Source: Phoronis australis (taxonomy: Eukaryota; Phoronida; Phoronidae). From it: a stretch of 64,000 nt of DNA. A program made the translations under genes and the position numbers. Where the stretch lies: assembly GCA_002633005.1 (NCBI GenBank), contig NMRA01000080.1, positions 649,291-713,290 of the forward strand, written 5' to 3'. Below the pieces are notes generated by a model, which was given only the letters and a program-made list of their open reading frames with translations, did no database searches and had not been told where the DNA came from. Of the stretch, positions 21,601-33,027 are shown piece after piece; the stretch's first letter is position 1, and every line of letters begins with the position of its first letter.

Positions 21601-22878
21601 ATGATACCCCAGACCAGTCCAACAAACCGTGTTTGATGGGATCAGTTTGATACGTGGAAAATGAGTTTGCATGTCTCATTAGTGAAAACACCGAAGTTCT
21701 CTAAGTCGCGGCCAATGAACAAACTGACAACCAGAAACTGGTTTTGACTCCACCACATAAAGTCAGCCCAACAACGATCTCAGTGAAGTGCGGCCGTTTC
21801 CATGCGTCGTAAAGTCAGTCTCGCGATAGTCAAACGCAGTGTCTCCAAATTTAGACACCAAAAGTATATCCCGAGTCAAGTGCCTCTTCATTTCCTTCAT
21901 GGAAAACTTAAAGTTAAACTAAAAGCATGTCTTATCGTATGCAAGGCACAGCAGCAGATTATCACCCTACTCGGGATCGATGAATTTAACAAGCATCATA
22001 CCTGTTACAGCAAACCTGTCGAGCAGATCCTCTGCAGTTTGTTCGGATTCTGTTTATTTAGGCTTTATAAGGATCACAACATTTCATGCCTTGTTTCCTT
22101 TATAGAATGATCTCACAGTGGCTACTGTCGTCTCTAGTGACAACGCCATTTTCTACCAGTTATCAGCGTGTGCTGTGATGCTTGTATAGGGCTCATTATT
22201 ATCCACACGCAATAAAAAGTGTTTTTATTAGGGCATGTGTTCGCTTGCATTCACTAAGTCAACACAAAGGTGGTGTAGAGATAACCCTAAGGTAAACCGA
22301 TTAAGGTGCTTGTACTCGGATTTGATCATCATTGAGCCTGGTTAAAAAATGTTTGATTGTAGAAACCATTAAGAGTAGGATCACAGCAACTGCGAACTGA
22401 TAACACTGTAATCTGTAGGCCGGGTAGGCACACGGATCAAGTCAAATTGATTTAAAAACTGTGAAGAGATCAACAAGAAGAAATGTAGTCATGGTAACAA
22501 AAATAACGATCTTCATAAAATATTTCAGCTAGTCCTTATCTGCGAAATAAATAGCACGACAAACAAGAAAATATCCATCTGCAACATTTCGATTTAATTA
22601 TTAAAATCACCAACAGGAACAGTTCAAGGACTAAAAATTGATATCTGATTCAATTCTCATCCATCCCCCTCGGGGCCGGCATCAAATCTAAATGCAGTTT
22701 ATTAATTCATATTTTTTAATTTTCAAACCGCATTGAACTCTACATCTATTTTTACCGACTAACAAACTGTCAAATGAGCATTATATTCAAGAGTGTTTAT
22801 GAACACTGAATCGTGAAAAACATTTAGTAAGCTGTTAAAGATCGACTGTTCTGTTCGAGTTCACAATGAAATCAACAC

Positions 22879-23704
22879 TTAAAGACGAAGGCAACCTTTT
22901 TTCATGTCATTTTTAGCAAAAATAGGGTTCGTTTATTATCCCAGAAAAATTTTTCACTTATTTACAGCTTTTCGTATTTTAATTAATTACTCGTCGTCTA
23001 CTCCGGAAGTGACGTTTTGGGAGGCAAGAATTTCGCGCCAATTTCTTTTCATACAGTCTGACTGTGAGAGCAGTCGAATCAGTTATTGTTCTACCTCGGT
23101 TGTGATAAGTTCGGTCGTCGTTTGCTTTTGTTTACGAGTCAGTCAACATGCCACGCTATTGCTGCCTACCGAGATGAACTCATTATCGTCTCACGTACAG
23201 AGGAAGAACCGTCCCACTTGCCCGAGTGTCCCGCGACACACTCTCAGTATATGGTGACTTGAGCACCCAAACTGCTTACATCCCGCCGTGTGACTCCCTC
23301 GTCACACACGTGGCACCTTCTAAATAGCTCCAATACAAGTCCACAATAAACTTATCAAACTTAGGCTCACCGATCTGTTCATTGGATGACGAACTGTCCT
23401 TTTCACTGGGTGTCAAACTGGGCCTGTATTCACTCCTACTACTCAACATCGCGCAGGGCTGCTTACAGGCTGTGTGCTAGAGATAACAGCACACGGGGAA
23501 TCACTGCTAGATCCTGGAATTGCGCGCTATGGGGTACGTTCGGAGGCATGGGTGACAGTAGATGAAGTGCCTCCAGTCACTGTTTATAGTGGCCAAATTA
23601 ATTAAATTACGAAAAGCTGTAATTAAGTGAAAAATATTTCTAGGATAATCAACAGAACTTATTTTGGCTAAAAGTGACATGAAAAAGGTTGCCTTCGCCT
23701 TTAA
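22879..23704. mobile_element. Foldback DNA element with ~110-base inverted repeats
   Basis: The ends TTAAAGACGAAGGCAACC and, inverted, TTAAAGGCGAAGGCAACC bound an 826-base element. Arms of about 110 bases (22879-22991 and 23592-23704) match with scattered differences. The interior has no recognisable transposase, so it is non-autonomous. Confidence 0.85.
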
Positions 23705-24599
23705 ATACGGAACAGACGAAACCTTAATATATGTACTTGTTATCAGGGCTACAAATCGTTTCCTCTATAACTAACCAGCTACTGCAAATCTCTTTCTATG
23801 CAACAACGTTTTAATACACCATGCATAGGGTTCGCCATGAACGGATGAAAACCTTTCACATACAATGAAAGGTCCGACGCTGATGTAATAGGATGTGGGT
23901 CGGAAATTCAAGATTGGGCAATGGCGGGAGAAGATGTGGGGTGTCGACCGTTTGCCGTCGCATCGTTAGACCAATTAAATCGGTCACAAACCCGCTTTCC
24001 ACGACACTAACAGTCACTTTTGATTAACAACACCTCAACGTCATGTGAAAGGTCTCAAATTGTTCCTTAGTCAAATTGCAGATTAGTTTAGGATTTCGAA
24101 GAAAATGACAATTATTTATTGATTGAAATCAGGCTCTAATAGATTAAGTACTATAGTATTTAATCTATGGTATTAATAAATAGCGAACTGTCAGTTTTAC
24201 ATACTTGTGAATTGCTTTCCATCGTAGGGAATAAGTTGAGAGCAATTTTTTGCGATATGTGATCTAAATCAAAAGATTAATTTTATTTATTTAGTTATTT
24301 ATTTTAATATTTAAAATGGCCGGGGTGCCCTCTTCAGTAACAGCACTGTTTTCTCAAAAGGGCCCTCAACAATAAAATATAGGTCGCTGCTTAGACGGAA
24401 GGCAGATTTTCATAACATTAATTTTCGACTTGAATTACTGTAGAAACATCGACAGGTAATCTTCCGATGCTCACTTAAAGATTTAGCAACAACTGTTTAC
24501 TCCTAATAATTGCTCTGGTCAATTATTTGTCGTAAACATGTATTTCTCCCTGCATAGCTGACTGGATCAAATTGGACCCTATATTATACTCCCTATTGG

Positions 24600-24840
24600 T
24601 CTCATAATATTCCTAGCCGCGATAAGATTCTATTTCCGTCACCAACAAGAACATCCAATCATGATTGGATGAGGTATTGGGGTTCGGCCAACCCTATAAT
24701 TGCAAATTCGAAAACTGCGCGTTGGCCAACGCATTTTCCGAGACTTAATAAAAACGAACGGGAATCCTGTAGGATATTATGAAAAGTAAAATCTCTAATT
24801 CCAATTCCGTTTTTAGCCACCTAAACAAGGCGAAACGGAA
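24600..24840. mobile_element. Dispersed repeat copy (TTCTATTTCCGTCA family)
   Basis: Contains GATTCTATTTCCGTCACCAA, GGGAATCCTGTAGGATATTA and CCGTTTTTAGCCACCTAAAC, all shared with copies at 56465, 57840 and 63240. Confidence 0.6.
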
Positions 24841-25166
24841 GTCCATTATCTGGTCTATGGTTGTACAATGTGCAGTATTGTAAGGAAAAGACGAGCTCGT
24901 GAATTATGAAGTAATAGAAGAACGTAACAATGGTGAGTAAACATCTGCGAAAAAGATTTAGGGAGCATGAAGTCCCTACTTGGAAGTCATTTTTTGCAAC
25001 CATGCACCCAGAAAATAATCTAATCTTTTGCCGTAGGTGTTAAACTTTCAACTTTCTGTATCGCATGCTGTCGGCTCTCAAGTGATAACAACCCACTACA
25101 TTCGATTTCTATTTTCTAGCACTCTAACAGTGTCACTGCACCTTGTAAAACACGCAGGTCGCAAAA

Positions 25167-25218
25167 ATGCTACGTTTGGGATTGGTGGCGTTGTTGGCAT
25201 CTCTTTCGTTAAGTCAAG
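25167..25218 (+). CDS. Lipase exon 1 (signal peptide)
   Basis: ATG at 25167 followed by 17 hydrophobic codons, ending CAAG before GTAAGA. Reading on past the donor gives an unrelated tail to 25421 that is not used. Confidence 0.8.
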
Positions 25219-28200
25219 GTAAGAGTTTCAAAGAGGCAACGGAAAACATTTTAACATCGGCGTGCACCAAGTGTGTTCCTGAGTGGGCATTATACAAGTT
25301 TCGTTATCATCCTTGCGCGGCTATAGTGAGACCATTTTTTTCAGAGTTCATTAGATCCAGTGTCGGTGCTGGGACGCCATTCCGATGCCTTAACGGCATG
25401 CTTTGCCTTAAATCGGCGTGACCAAATTTCGTACGAGGTTTTAAGAAAGTTGTCTCTTGTGAACAAACATGGGCCTACGGCAGTATTTTAAAATCGATGT
25501 ATGCTTACCGAATCTTTTCCACAGGGTTTCTACTGGACACTTTGGTTGGAAAAAGTGGATTCGCAAGATTTGTTCTCTACACGCGGTAAGAGCTTCTTGC
25601 GGCAATGAGACCAAAAAATCTGACAAGATAGAATAATTACACAGAAAGCTTCTGAAACAATGAAAAGTTACTGTATAAATTTTGTTACGAAAACACACAT
25701 GTCTGCGCATTGGTTGGACTGGCGAAGACTTACCTGTGCGAAGAAAAAATATGTAAGATATATCAACGATATCCAATGCATAATGAAAATGCATGCGAGG
25801 GATAAACACTAAGAGACGACACAAAACATTGAAAATGCTTTAGACGGCGCAGTTACTCACAGCGCAATGAGAAAAGATTTAAAAGTATTGCCGTGCTAAA
25901 TTTGTGATGCCTTTTAATTTGCTAATCTCGTGCTTGAATTCGTTTCAAGATGCGAAATGGGCTCCAATGTTTTTTAAAGGGTGCTGGGAGATTTTGTGTT
26001 GGTTTGACAACGTCACAACGGCAGTAACTTTTATGATTATTTTGTTTTTCTTTTACCACATCTTGAATATGGCGCATCTGTTACGGACTAAATTTGAGAT
26101 GGTAGTGGTGTTTTGAAAACCAGAAAATTGATTTTTCCCAAATTGAAGAGATTTCACCGTTAGTGTTGAAAAGTGTCTGTGACGTGATGGTTGAGTTTAT
26201 TACTGTCGGTTACTGCCACGGTGTTCATATAGATATGCAAATCAATCTAGGGGTCCCAATGGACCTATGGAGTGCGTAACTCCCGGTATGTCACGCCTCT
26301 GTACACTTTACTATAACCAGTCAGTCTCGTTCTAGTGAAAACAGCCGAAACTTGCAGGGCGACACCATACGGTCCGTACATGACCTCCGACGGAGCAACT
26401 TTGACCACAAGAGACCCACCAAGTTTTTCATTCACGGCTGGTTTGGCGCTGGGACTCACTGGTATATTGATGAAATGAGGAAATCCATGTTGAAACAGGT
26501 AAGTACGACTGAATCGTTACCTTCGTTTTTTGCATCATAAAAAGGATACTTTACCCCGTCTCGGTGATTTCAACCAATTCATGTTTTGTCGCCCCGCTAA
26601 TACACCATTGGCATCTCACTTGAGTGATAGAAGCATGCGCGCACCCACGGGGGGTCGGGGAATCGAACGAGCCCCCCCAATTGCCGAAGTGGGTAAAAAG
26701 GTCTGTCTCAGAGAAACAACAAGTCCGACAAAAAGAGACAAAAGTCCACTAAAAAGGCGCACAGTTCGTAGACCTGAAGGTTGTACCCGTCCCCGTTATT
26801 TATTTTTTCCAGTCCTCCCGCTTTTTTGTTAGCAAAAGGTCCACTTTGTCAGAGATTCGAGCCCCCTCCATATCTGGGTGCGCGGAAAGCATGTTACGGT
26901 TTTTGGTGAGTGGCGCTTCTCTACAGTTGTTACACGTGCCTAAAGCGCAAGTCACGCGCGCCCGTTTAGATGACATTGTAAGGTGTTTTCAACTCTTGCT
27001 CCAAACTGTTGAGGGTGACGAGAGTTACAGAGCATTATTTTTTTCAAATAGTTGGATGAGAAAGTTGTTGTTGATATCTGTTAATAAGCCAAGTCTGGGT
27101 TTAGTTTTATTTTGAGCTCCAGGGCTACTCCTACAGTTGAAAGGATACTGAACCCAGCTTTAATGATTTCCCTCTAATCTGATTTCGCTTTGCGCTGGTG
27201 CACGCGTTACCTCCCCTGATTGATAAAAACTGCAACAAGACCGTCATTGTGTCACTGAGTGAATCCTGTGGCTCGCGAAGGGCGGTCTATCTTCACAGTA
27301 GACGATGAACATGCAAGTGAATCCTGTGTCTCGCGGAGGGCGGTCTATCTTCACAGTAGACGACGAACATGCAAGTGAATCTTGTGGCTCGAGGAGGGCG
27401 GTCTATCTTCACAGTAGACGACGAACATGCAAGTGAATCCTGTTGCTCGCCGAGGGCGGTCTATCTTCACAGTAGACGACGAACATGCAAGTGAGTCCTG
27501 TGGCTCGAGGATTGTGGAATCTCTACACAGTAGACGACGAACATGCAAGTGGCACGCGGACGACGGTCTATCTCCACAGTCGACGACGAACATGCCTGAA
27601 GTGTTAGTCACTCTTCTCGATTTTGTAAATTTTGCAAGCAATTTCCTTACTTACTCCTAACCTTTGCAGGTAGAGGAGGGTTGCATAGCATTATTGCAAA
27701 GATTCCAAGTGATCTGACGCGAGTTTTATCTGTCAATAGGCTCACACATTACTTTAGTGTCCCTTTAAGGGACCGTTTCAACAAGTTCGTGCTACCAGAC
27801 ATACGACCCTCGATAAAAGAAGATATTTTTATTTTTTCGTTTCGCTGAATTACTCATTTTATAACGTTTTCTGTTTTCTGAGAGGAAGTTTATTATTATA
27901 ATATGGATAGTTGATACTCTTTCCACAAAAAGTTTCATAAATCGAAGTTTATAGCTAAAATAGGACGATTTGGTGTGTATTTGCGTTTTCCTTGTCAAAT
28001 TTATAAAAACCGTCCTTCGATATCAATTAACTTCGACTAGCATTTTGTGAAGCACCAAAGAATTTTTAAATTCCTCTGCTGCTCTTAAAAGACGTTCAAC
28101 TTAAAACCTACCGTAGCACCATCTTTGAAAGTCATTATTTTGGTTCATATTTTGAGGTAAAGCCCTTCGTTTTGCTTTTTATTGCTGCGAGTTAACATAT

Positions 28201-31200
28201 TCTTAACGACATTTAATAAAACCATGAATTGATTCGAGCTCTATAAAAAGATTCACAGTGAATTACTTCCATATGAAACGATTTCGTCTTGACCCCAGTT
28301 TAGCGCTGCGGGCGTCTTTAGAAATTCTATCAAAATAAAAAATATGGCTGCAAACCCGATATGTATGAAAATCTTAAGACGTGGAATAGGAAGAAGGATC
28401 GGGGAAAAGATAATTTATGAATTTCACTGCACATTAGTGTGAAGGGTTGAAAACGCCAGGCACTGACACTGTCCTAATTTCCAAAGCCACTTTTTTCACT
28501 GCAGTGGACAAAATAACTAATATGTATTCAAACACATTTTCAGGAGGATTGTAATTTCATTCACGTCGATTGGTGGAAAGGATCGGTCAAGCCAAGCTAC
28601 CCAAAGGCCATGAAAAACGCCAAAATTGTCGCCTCAGAGGTCTACGATTTCATCAAATTTTTGGAAAAAGAGACTGGCCATAAGCCGCCTCAGATCCATC
28701 TGATTGGACACAGTCTGGGAGCCCAGGTTTCCGGGGAAGTCGGGAGAAGGTTTCAGTCACCTGAAAAGATATCGCGCATCAGCGGTAAAGTCTTAGTTGA
28801 ATATCCACTTATGGCCGTAGAGTTGAAGGGAAACTACTGCAGGATGACGCAAAATAGATGCAACACATTTTTACTCGTGCAATGATTTAATTTTAGATTT
28901 TCTAGAAATTGACATCGTAACAATATCAAAAATAGAGATTTGAAATCTCTGTATCTAAGGATAATAGTCACTAACAGGGGACCCGTATGTTTGCATACAG
29001 AAAAAATAAAAATTACACCCTCGGAGAAGTGAACCGTAGTAGTTGACTTTTCCCGACACGTCCAAGGAACAAAAGGTGTGCTTCGTCTCTGAACAAAGTA
29101 TTTTCAAGGAAATCTTCATCAACCTTGTTTCCAAACCACTGGCAGGTCGCCATATACTTTTCATGACAGGTGGTATGATTAGCTTACGTTTGAACTGTCT
29201 TGAAATTTGTGCAACAGCCACTAATACAGAGGTTCCAAAATTTGTGTATCCGCGAACATATGTTACGGTTGAACTTTTCTCAAAATTCGCGACTGGCGAT
29301 ACTAAGCAGCAACGAAATTACTCTTTCTTCCTTTCTATCTTTGTTACCGGCATTTTGATGACTGACTATTGGATGTTATGATTTCCTCGAATTAAAAAGT
29401 AACACAAAACATAAACTTGGCAGAATTATTAGCAGGACACGGGTTGCATGTATTTTGCGACTCCCTATACTTTTGGACAAACGTTTAATTTGAAACATGT
29501 CAAAATGTATCAAGACAAAAATATCAGGTGTTTTTTGCGGTTATTAAAAGGATCTGCTCTTGAGCAGACCAAGTTCCTGCAAGAATTTGACATTCATTTA
29601 ATCAGGACTTTTAAGAGAACGCAATCGCTCCATTAGAAATTAAATTCCCTGGCTACGTAGCATTCAACTAGAACCCATTACCATTTCAGTAAGCTGCCTG
29701 GCATTTAACGCTATTATTACCTTTATGTTGTTACCGTCCTTCGCTGAATGACCAGGGAGGGATCAATTACATTCCCATTAAGATCTCCATAAATTTATGT
29801 TCAATGTTTGGAAACATTACGATGTCTGGAAATGTAACCATGTCGATTTTTTGTATGTTTTGCCATCGAAGAACGGTAAAAAGCAAATCTTAGGCAATTT
29901 TAAATAATTTTAATAAACGGTCACATTTTAAAACAATAGAGACGTCTTTGTAGTGATATAATATACGGAAAAGGCGTTTTAATTGTTTGTTTTGTTTATT
30001 TTAGATTTTAAGAGTAGCCCCTTCTCAGGTGTCGATTTGCGAATAGCTGGACAATATGTCGCCAAAAAGGAAACCAAATCCACTTGTAAAGCAATTAGGC
30101 TAATTACCTTATCATAACCTTTTCCCTCCGTCACTACGATGTATAACGCCCTGAGTGATGACCTTTAGTTGGTGTTTTTAAATTTCTGATCAAAGTTTTA
30201 TATTCAATTTAAATCAAACAATATTTAATGTATTGTATTTCATTTTCCTTTGTTATTTTTTCTGTGATTCCCAAATCTTTTTAAGATATTAGGTAATGTT
30301 ATCAGGGCTGTTGCTGAGAGTTGTCATACGTATAAACAGAATAATGTTACCTGGCACGCTTCTTGAGGAAACTATGACGTGATACATGAATTTTTAAAAG
30401 ATAGAATTCATGAAAGGCTTCGAATACCATCAATGACTGCTGAAAGTGTATTGCATACCGGAAAGTCGCACGTTTTACAAATCCAACATGTATAGATACA
30501 TATAAGTCAAAACGAAATTTGAGTTAAAGTTTATGGCCCCATTTTTAGAGTATGCCGGTGTCCGAGTTACTTATCGCCATTGTCAGCATAAACAGTGGGT
30601 AGGGTCGCGATCCGAGGACGCAAGAAACTCGCTAAAGCCCAATATTACGAAAGTCTTCGCGAGAAATTGCCATGTATTACAAGCGACGTACGCGATCACG
30701 TTATCTTTTACCGTGAGTTTCGAAAGAGTACGCAACTGTCAATGCCAATAAATGTCTTACCAATTCACTTACTGATTTCAAGCCTTTGATGTCACCCACT
30801 GACAGGCCTTGATCCCGCTCAACCCGGTTACAACGTGACAGACTACAAGACTTCTCTTGACAAGTCGGACGCAGACTTTGTCGACATCATCCATACGTCA
30901 CCAGTAGCCACTGTGCCGATGGGTCACGTGGATTTCTACCCTAATGGCGGCTACACGGGCAAGTTTCCCGTGCTGGGACTTGTTCAGTCTCACTTAGAGG
31001 TCACCTACTTATATACGGCTAGCATCAGAGGCAACTGTAAATTCACCGCCCACAAATGCTCGGATTATGCAACGTATAAAAGCGGCAGGTAAGAATATTG
31101 TATTTATGAGATTTGTGACGCATGAAATTGGCGACAGATCAAACAGACTTACAGCAGCATTGCTCTTCAGGTCTTACCTAGTCGTAGCGGTAATCGCAAC

Positions 31201-31589
31201 GACAATTTTATTTTCTTTCGTTATTTACTTATTTGTTGTGTTCGCATTTGATCAAGAAAAAAGAAAAAAGAAACATAACAAAGAAGTAATAATAACACAA
31301 AAGAGATAACGGTAACAAAGCAAAAGATAATAATTTAAAAAGTAACTGAAGTTTTTGTCATGACCTTTTGTCGGGAGTCTTGAAAGTTTGTCGCGGCAAA
31401 ATTGCGGATTTTCATTTGTGAGTAGAAATTCTGCAGACAATTTTACTATAAAAAATCTTCTTAATGTCTTGCATCAACAGATCCTATATATGACTTCAGA
31501 AATGATAATAATCGCCTCGGTATCAGCCGCCCGGTAGAGGTCCTTGTAGTATAAGTCAGAGCAGTGGTGGTGCTGTGTAAGTAGCAGAA

Positions 31590-31622
<33 letters not shown>

Positions 31623-32357
31623 TCGGGATTTTCCGTAGATAAGCCCATGGGCGTGTATTCGGAAAATGAAAACTTTCAGACGTTTCAATAACGCCAAATA
31701 AACGCCCGGCGTTTATTCGGAAAAGGGGACGTGTAAAAGGAAAGTCATAGGTTTCCTGATTTAACATTTGTTACTTAAAAATGTGTTTTTTAAATGTTAT
31801 GTTAATAAATGCAGAATTCACCAACAATTTGTTCGGTTTTATAAAGGATAAATCCTCCACAAAACTGAATTTGTGACAAATAGTTGACAAATAGGGAGCT
31901 TTAAGAAGAAATTTTCCCTATAAATACCCCCACTATCCCACTATTTGAACACTTGACTCCAGAGTTTATAACACCAAGTAAACGCCCAAGGGCATTTATT
32001 CAGCATAATTTTCCGAATAAACCTCTATGGGCGTTTCATCGGGTGGGCTTATCTACGGAGAACCCCTGCAGCAGCAGCATTAGCAGTAGCAGCACCAGCA
32101 CCACCACCACCCGTAACAGTAGTAGTAACAGCAGCAGCAGCAGTAGCTGCTGCTGCTGCAGCAACAGGTTTCCCACTGCCACTGCAATGAGAACATTCAC
32201 TTGGTAATTAATACCCTTGTATATTTGCAGTTGCAAGGACTGCGGCGACGGAAGCCTTTGTAACATTATGGGGTACTTTGCATCTCCCAAGAAAGCTCTA
32301 GGGAATTTGTTTCTGACGGTCACGAACAACAAGCCTTACTGTGACATCGAACCGTAG
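25167..32357 (+). CDS. Secreted lipase / phospholipase A1-like enzyme (complete, six exons)
   Basis: Six exons (25167-25218, 25525-25585, 26345-26498, 28544-28784, 30806-31088, 32231-32357) splice without a frame error into 305 residues. This is the AB-hydrolase lipase superfamily: it cleaves acyl esters of glycerolipids and is secreted. Residues 1-17 are a signal peptide (hydrophobic LGLVALLASLSLS). The core follows family order: RFVLYTR near 32-38, KFFIHGW near 67, GHSLG with nucleophile Ser146, GLDPA with Asp172, and SHL with His232. Its C terminus is Cys-rich. At 305 residues it lacks the C-terminal PLAT domain of vertebrate pancreatic and lipoprotein lipases, so it resembles insect-type lipases and phospholipase A1. 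It also lacks the N-terminal Cys pair and the two lid cysteines. The lid between NGG (216-218) and SH (231-232) is only 12 residues, which in the family tends to go with phospholipase rather than triglyceride activity; the activity is inference. Confidence 0.88.
25525..25585 (+). CDS. Lipase exon 2
   Basis: Sixty-one bases after TTCCACAG and before GTAAGA. It encodes the ARFVLYTR strand typical of the lipase N terminus, but none of the cysteines usually preceding it. Confidence 0.75.
26345..26498 (+). CDS. Lipase exon 3
   Basis: 154 bases. Acceptor GAAAACAG at 26337-26344 is the one that keeps frame with exon 2; the nearer TTGCAG at 26351-26356 does not. It encodes SNFDHKRPTKFFIHGWF, the oxyanion-hole strand. 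Confidence 0.85.
26541..27000. mobile_element. Dispersed repeat in lipase intron 3
   Basis: Shares ordered blocks with 58706-58940, including GATTTCAACCA/GATTACAACCA, TTGAGTGATA, TTTGTCAGAGAT, CCTAAAGCGCAAGTCACGC and CGTTTAG. The copy here carries extra C/G-rich sequence. No coding content is recognised. Confidence 0.5.
27259..27596. repeat. 58-base minisatellite, 5.8 copies, in lipase intron 3
   Basis: Unit starts at 27259, 27317, 27375, 27433, 27491 and 27549, exactly 58 bases apart. The unit begins GTGAATCCTGTGGCTCGC and ends GACGAACATGCAA. Copies 1-4 are nearly identical, copy 5 diverges in its middle, and copy 6 is shortened. The array is open in frames on both strands, but it has no splice support as an exon. 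Confidence 0.95.
28544..28784 (+). CDS. Lipase exon 4 (nucleophile elbow)
   Basis: 241 bases after TTTTCAG. It encodes the HVDWWKG strand and IHLIGHSLGAQVSGEVGRR, with the catalytic Ser146 in GHSLG. Confidence 0.92.
30806..31088 (+). CDS. Lipase exon 5 (Asp, His and lid)
   Basis: 283 bases after CTGACAG and before GTAAGA. It carries GLDPAQP (Asp172), the SDADFVDIIHT strand, GHVDFYPNGG, the short lid and SHL (His232), followed by the conserved F-T-A-x-K-C segment. One N-glycosylation sequon (NVT) is present at residue 179. Confidence 0.92.
31592..31620. repeat. (CAG)n microsatellite, left block
   Basis: About nine to ten uninterrupted CAG units in lipase intron 5, directly before the inverted-repeat element at 31625. 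Confidence 0.95.
31625..32066. mobile_element. Inverted-repeat element inserted in a CAG repeat
   Basis: A 442-base element in lipase intron 5. The left end GGGATTTTCCGTAGATAAGC and the right end (inverted) GGGGTTCTCCGTAGATAAGC are near-identical. Secondary inverted blocks around GGGCGT and TTTATTCGGAAAA continue inward. No coding capacity. CAG repeats flank it on both sides. Confidence 0.85.
32068..32166. repeat. (CAG)n block with CAG/CTG palindrome
   Basis: Interrupted CAG/CAC/TAG trinucleotides, ending at 32130-32166 with (CAG)5, TAG and (CTG)4 in tandem, a near-perfect hairpin-forming palindrome. It lies 64 bases upstream of lipase exon 6. Confidence 0.9.
32231..32357 (+). CDS. Lipase exon 6 (C terminus)
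   Basis: 127 bases after TATTTGCAG to the TAG at 32355-32357. It contains CKDCGDGSLCNIMGYFAS, which matches the family's Cys-rich C-terminal strand with C-x-x-MGY, and ends KPYCDIEP. There is no downstream PLAT domain: the next sequence is a retroelement. Confidence 0.85.
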
Positions 32358-32879
32358 ACAGACGCGCGGCAGCTAGAGAGTGGCGGGAGGTCGAATTTTC
32401 GAAATCTCGTGTGCACTGATACGAGAATGACAATAACAATTAGCAAATGATAATAACTTGCTTGTTGTCTCTTACATAAGCTGCAGGTACGACAGCATTT
32501 ACCAAGAGGTATGCAGCTCATTCGCGAAACCTGAAAAAGACGTTGTACATTGAAACGACTATAGGGTCAAATCAGTAAAAGGAAACACTAGAAATTCAGA
32601 CTCGTTTCACGGCACCTTATACTTCTTCTGAATGTATTTGTACTAGAACTAGCGCCGTCAACAAGCCTGTTTATCGAGAACGCTGATCTTAAGACCCTTT
32701 CAGTGGACTTACCAATTGCAGATGACAATGTGTTGACACACAAAGACTAATTTTTATCAAGTCACAAATTATGAAAATAGCGAATGACAGTAGACCTAAA
32801 GTGAGCACGAATATTTCATCAGGTTGATGCCAGGACAGGTTCTGTCGATCATTCGAGTTTGAAAAGTTTTGGTCCTGTG

Positions 32880-32921
32880 TGTTATTAGTGTAAAACAAGT
32901 GTTCACTTAACAGCTAATTGT
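32880..32921 (+). pseudogene. Retroelement Gag zinc knuckle with in-frame stop
   Basis: Fourteen codons spaced as C-x2-C-x4-H-x4-C, followed by a lysine run. The codon before the second Cys is TAG, so the knuckle is broken. Confidence 0.65.
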
Positions 32922-33027
32922 CCTAAACTCAAAAAGAAAAAGCAGTCTGAAAAACAGTCTACTGCTGTAACTGTTTCTCAGTCCAACATTAATTTCCAGT
33001 TGAATTATTCTTGTTTCTCAGAACTCA

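Larger units (their letters stand above)
18672..25166. other. 6.5 kb without a recognised gene
   Basis: Between the 5' end of the two-exon minus gene and the start of the lipase gene, so both promoters should lie here (divergent pair). Reading frames up to 123 codons occur (for example 21051-21422), but they lack conserved motifs, composition bias or splice support. Visible content: a foldback element at 22879-23704, a dispersed-repeat copy at 24600-24840, and AT-rich sequence around 24280. Confidence 0.6.

Noticed and set aside
25219-25421. Continuation of the lipase first exon as one long reading frame
   Set aside because: The GTAAGA donor at 25219 and the in-frame lipase exon 2 show that this is intron.
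25441-25824. Minus-strand frame of 127 codons in lipase introns 1-2
   Set aside because: Overlaps lipase exon 2 in antisense and has no recognisable sequence.
26352-26364. TTGCAG at 26351-26356 as the acceptor of lipase exon 3
   Set aside because: Joins exon 2 in the wrong frame; the acceptor 12 bases upstream restores the conserved lipase strand.
26640-26720. tRNA-like TTCGATTCCCC (minus strand) sequence
   Set aside because: No cloverleaf with paired acceptor and D arms can be drawn; part of a dispersed repeat.
27351-27660. Open frames across the 58-base minisatellite as an exon
   Set aside because: No splice sites or lipase homology; the openness comes from a stop-free repeat unit.
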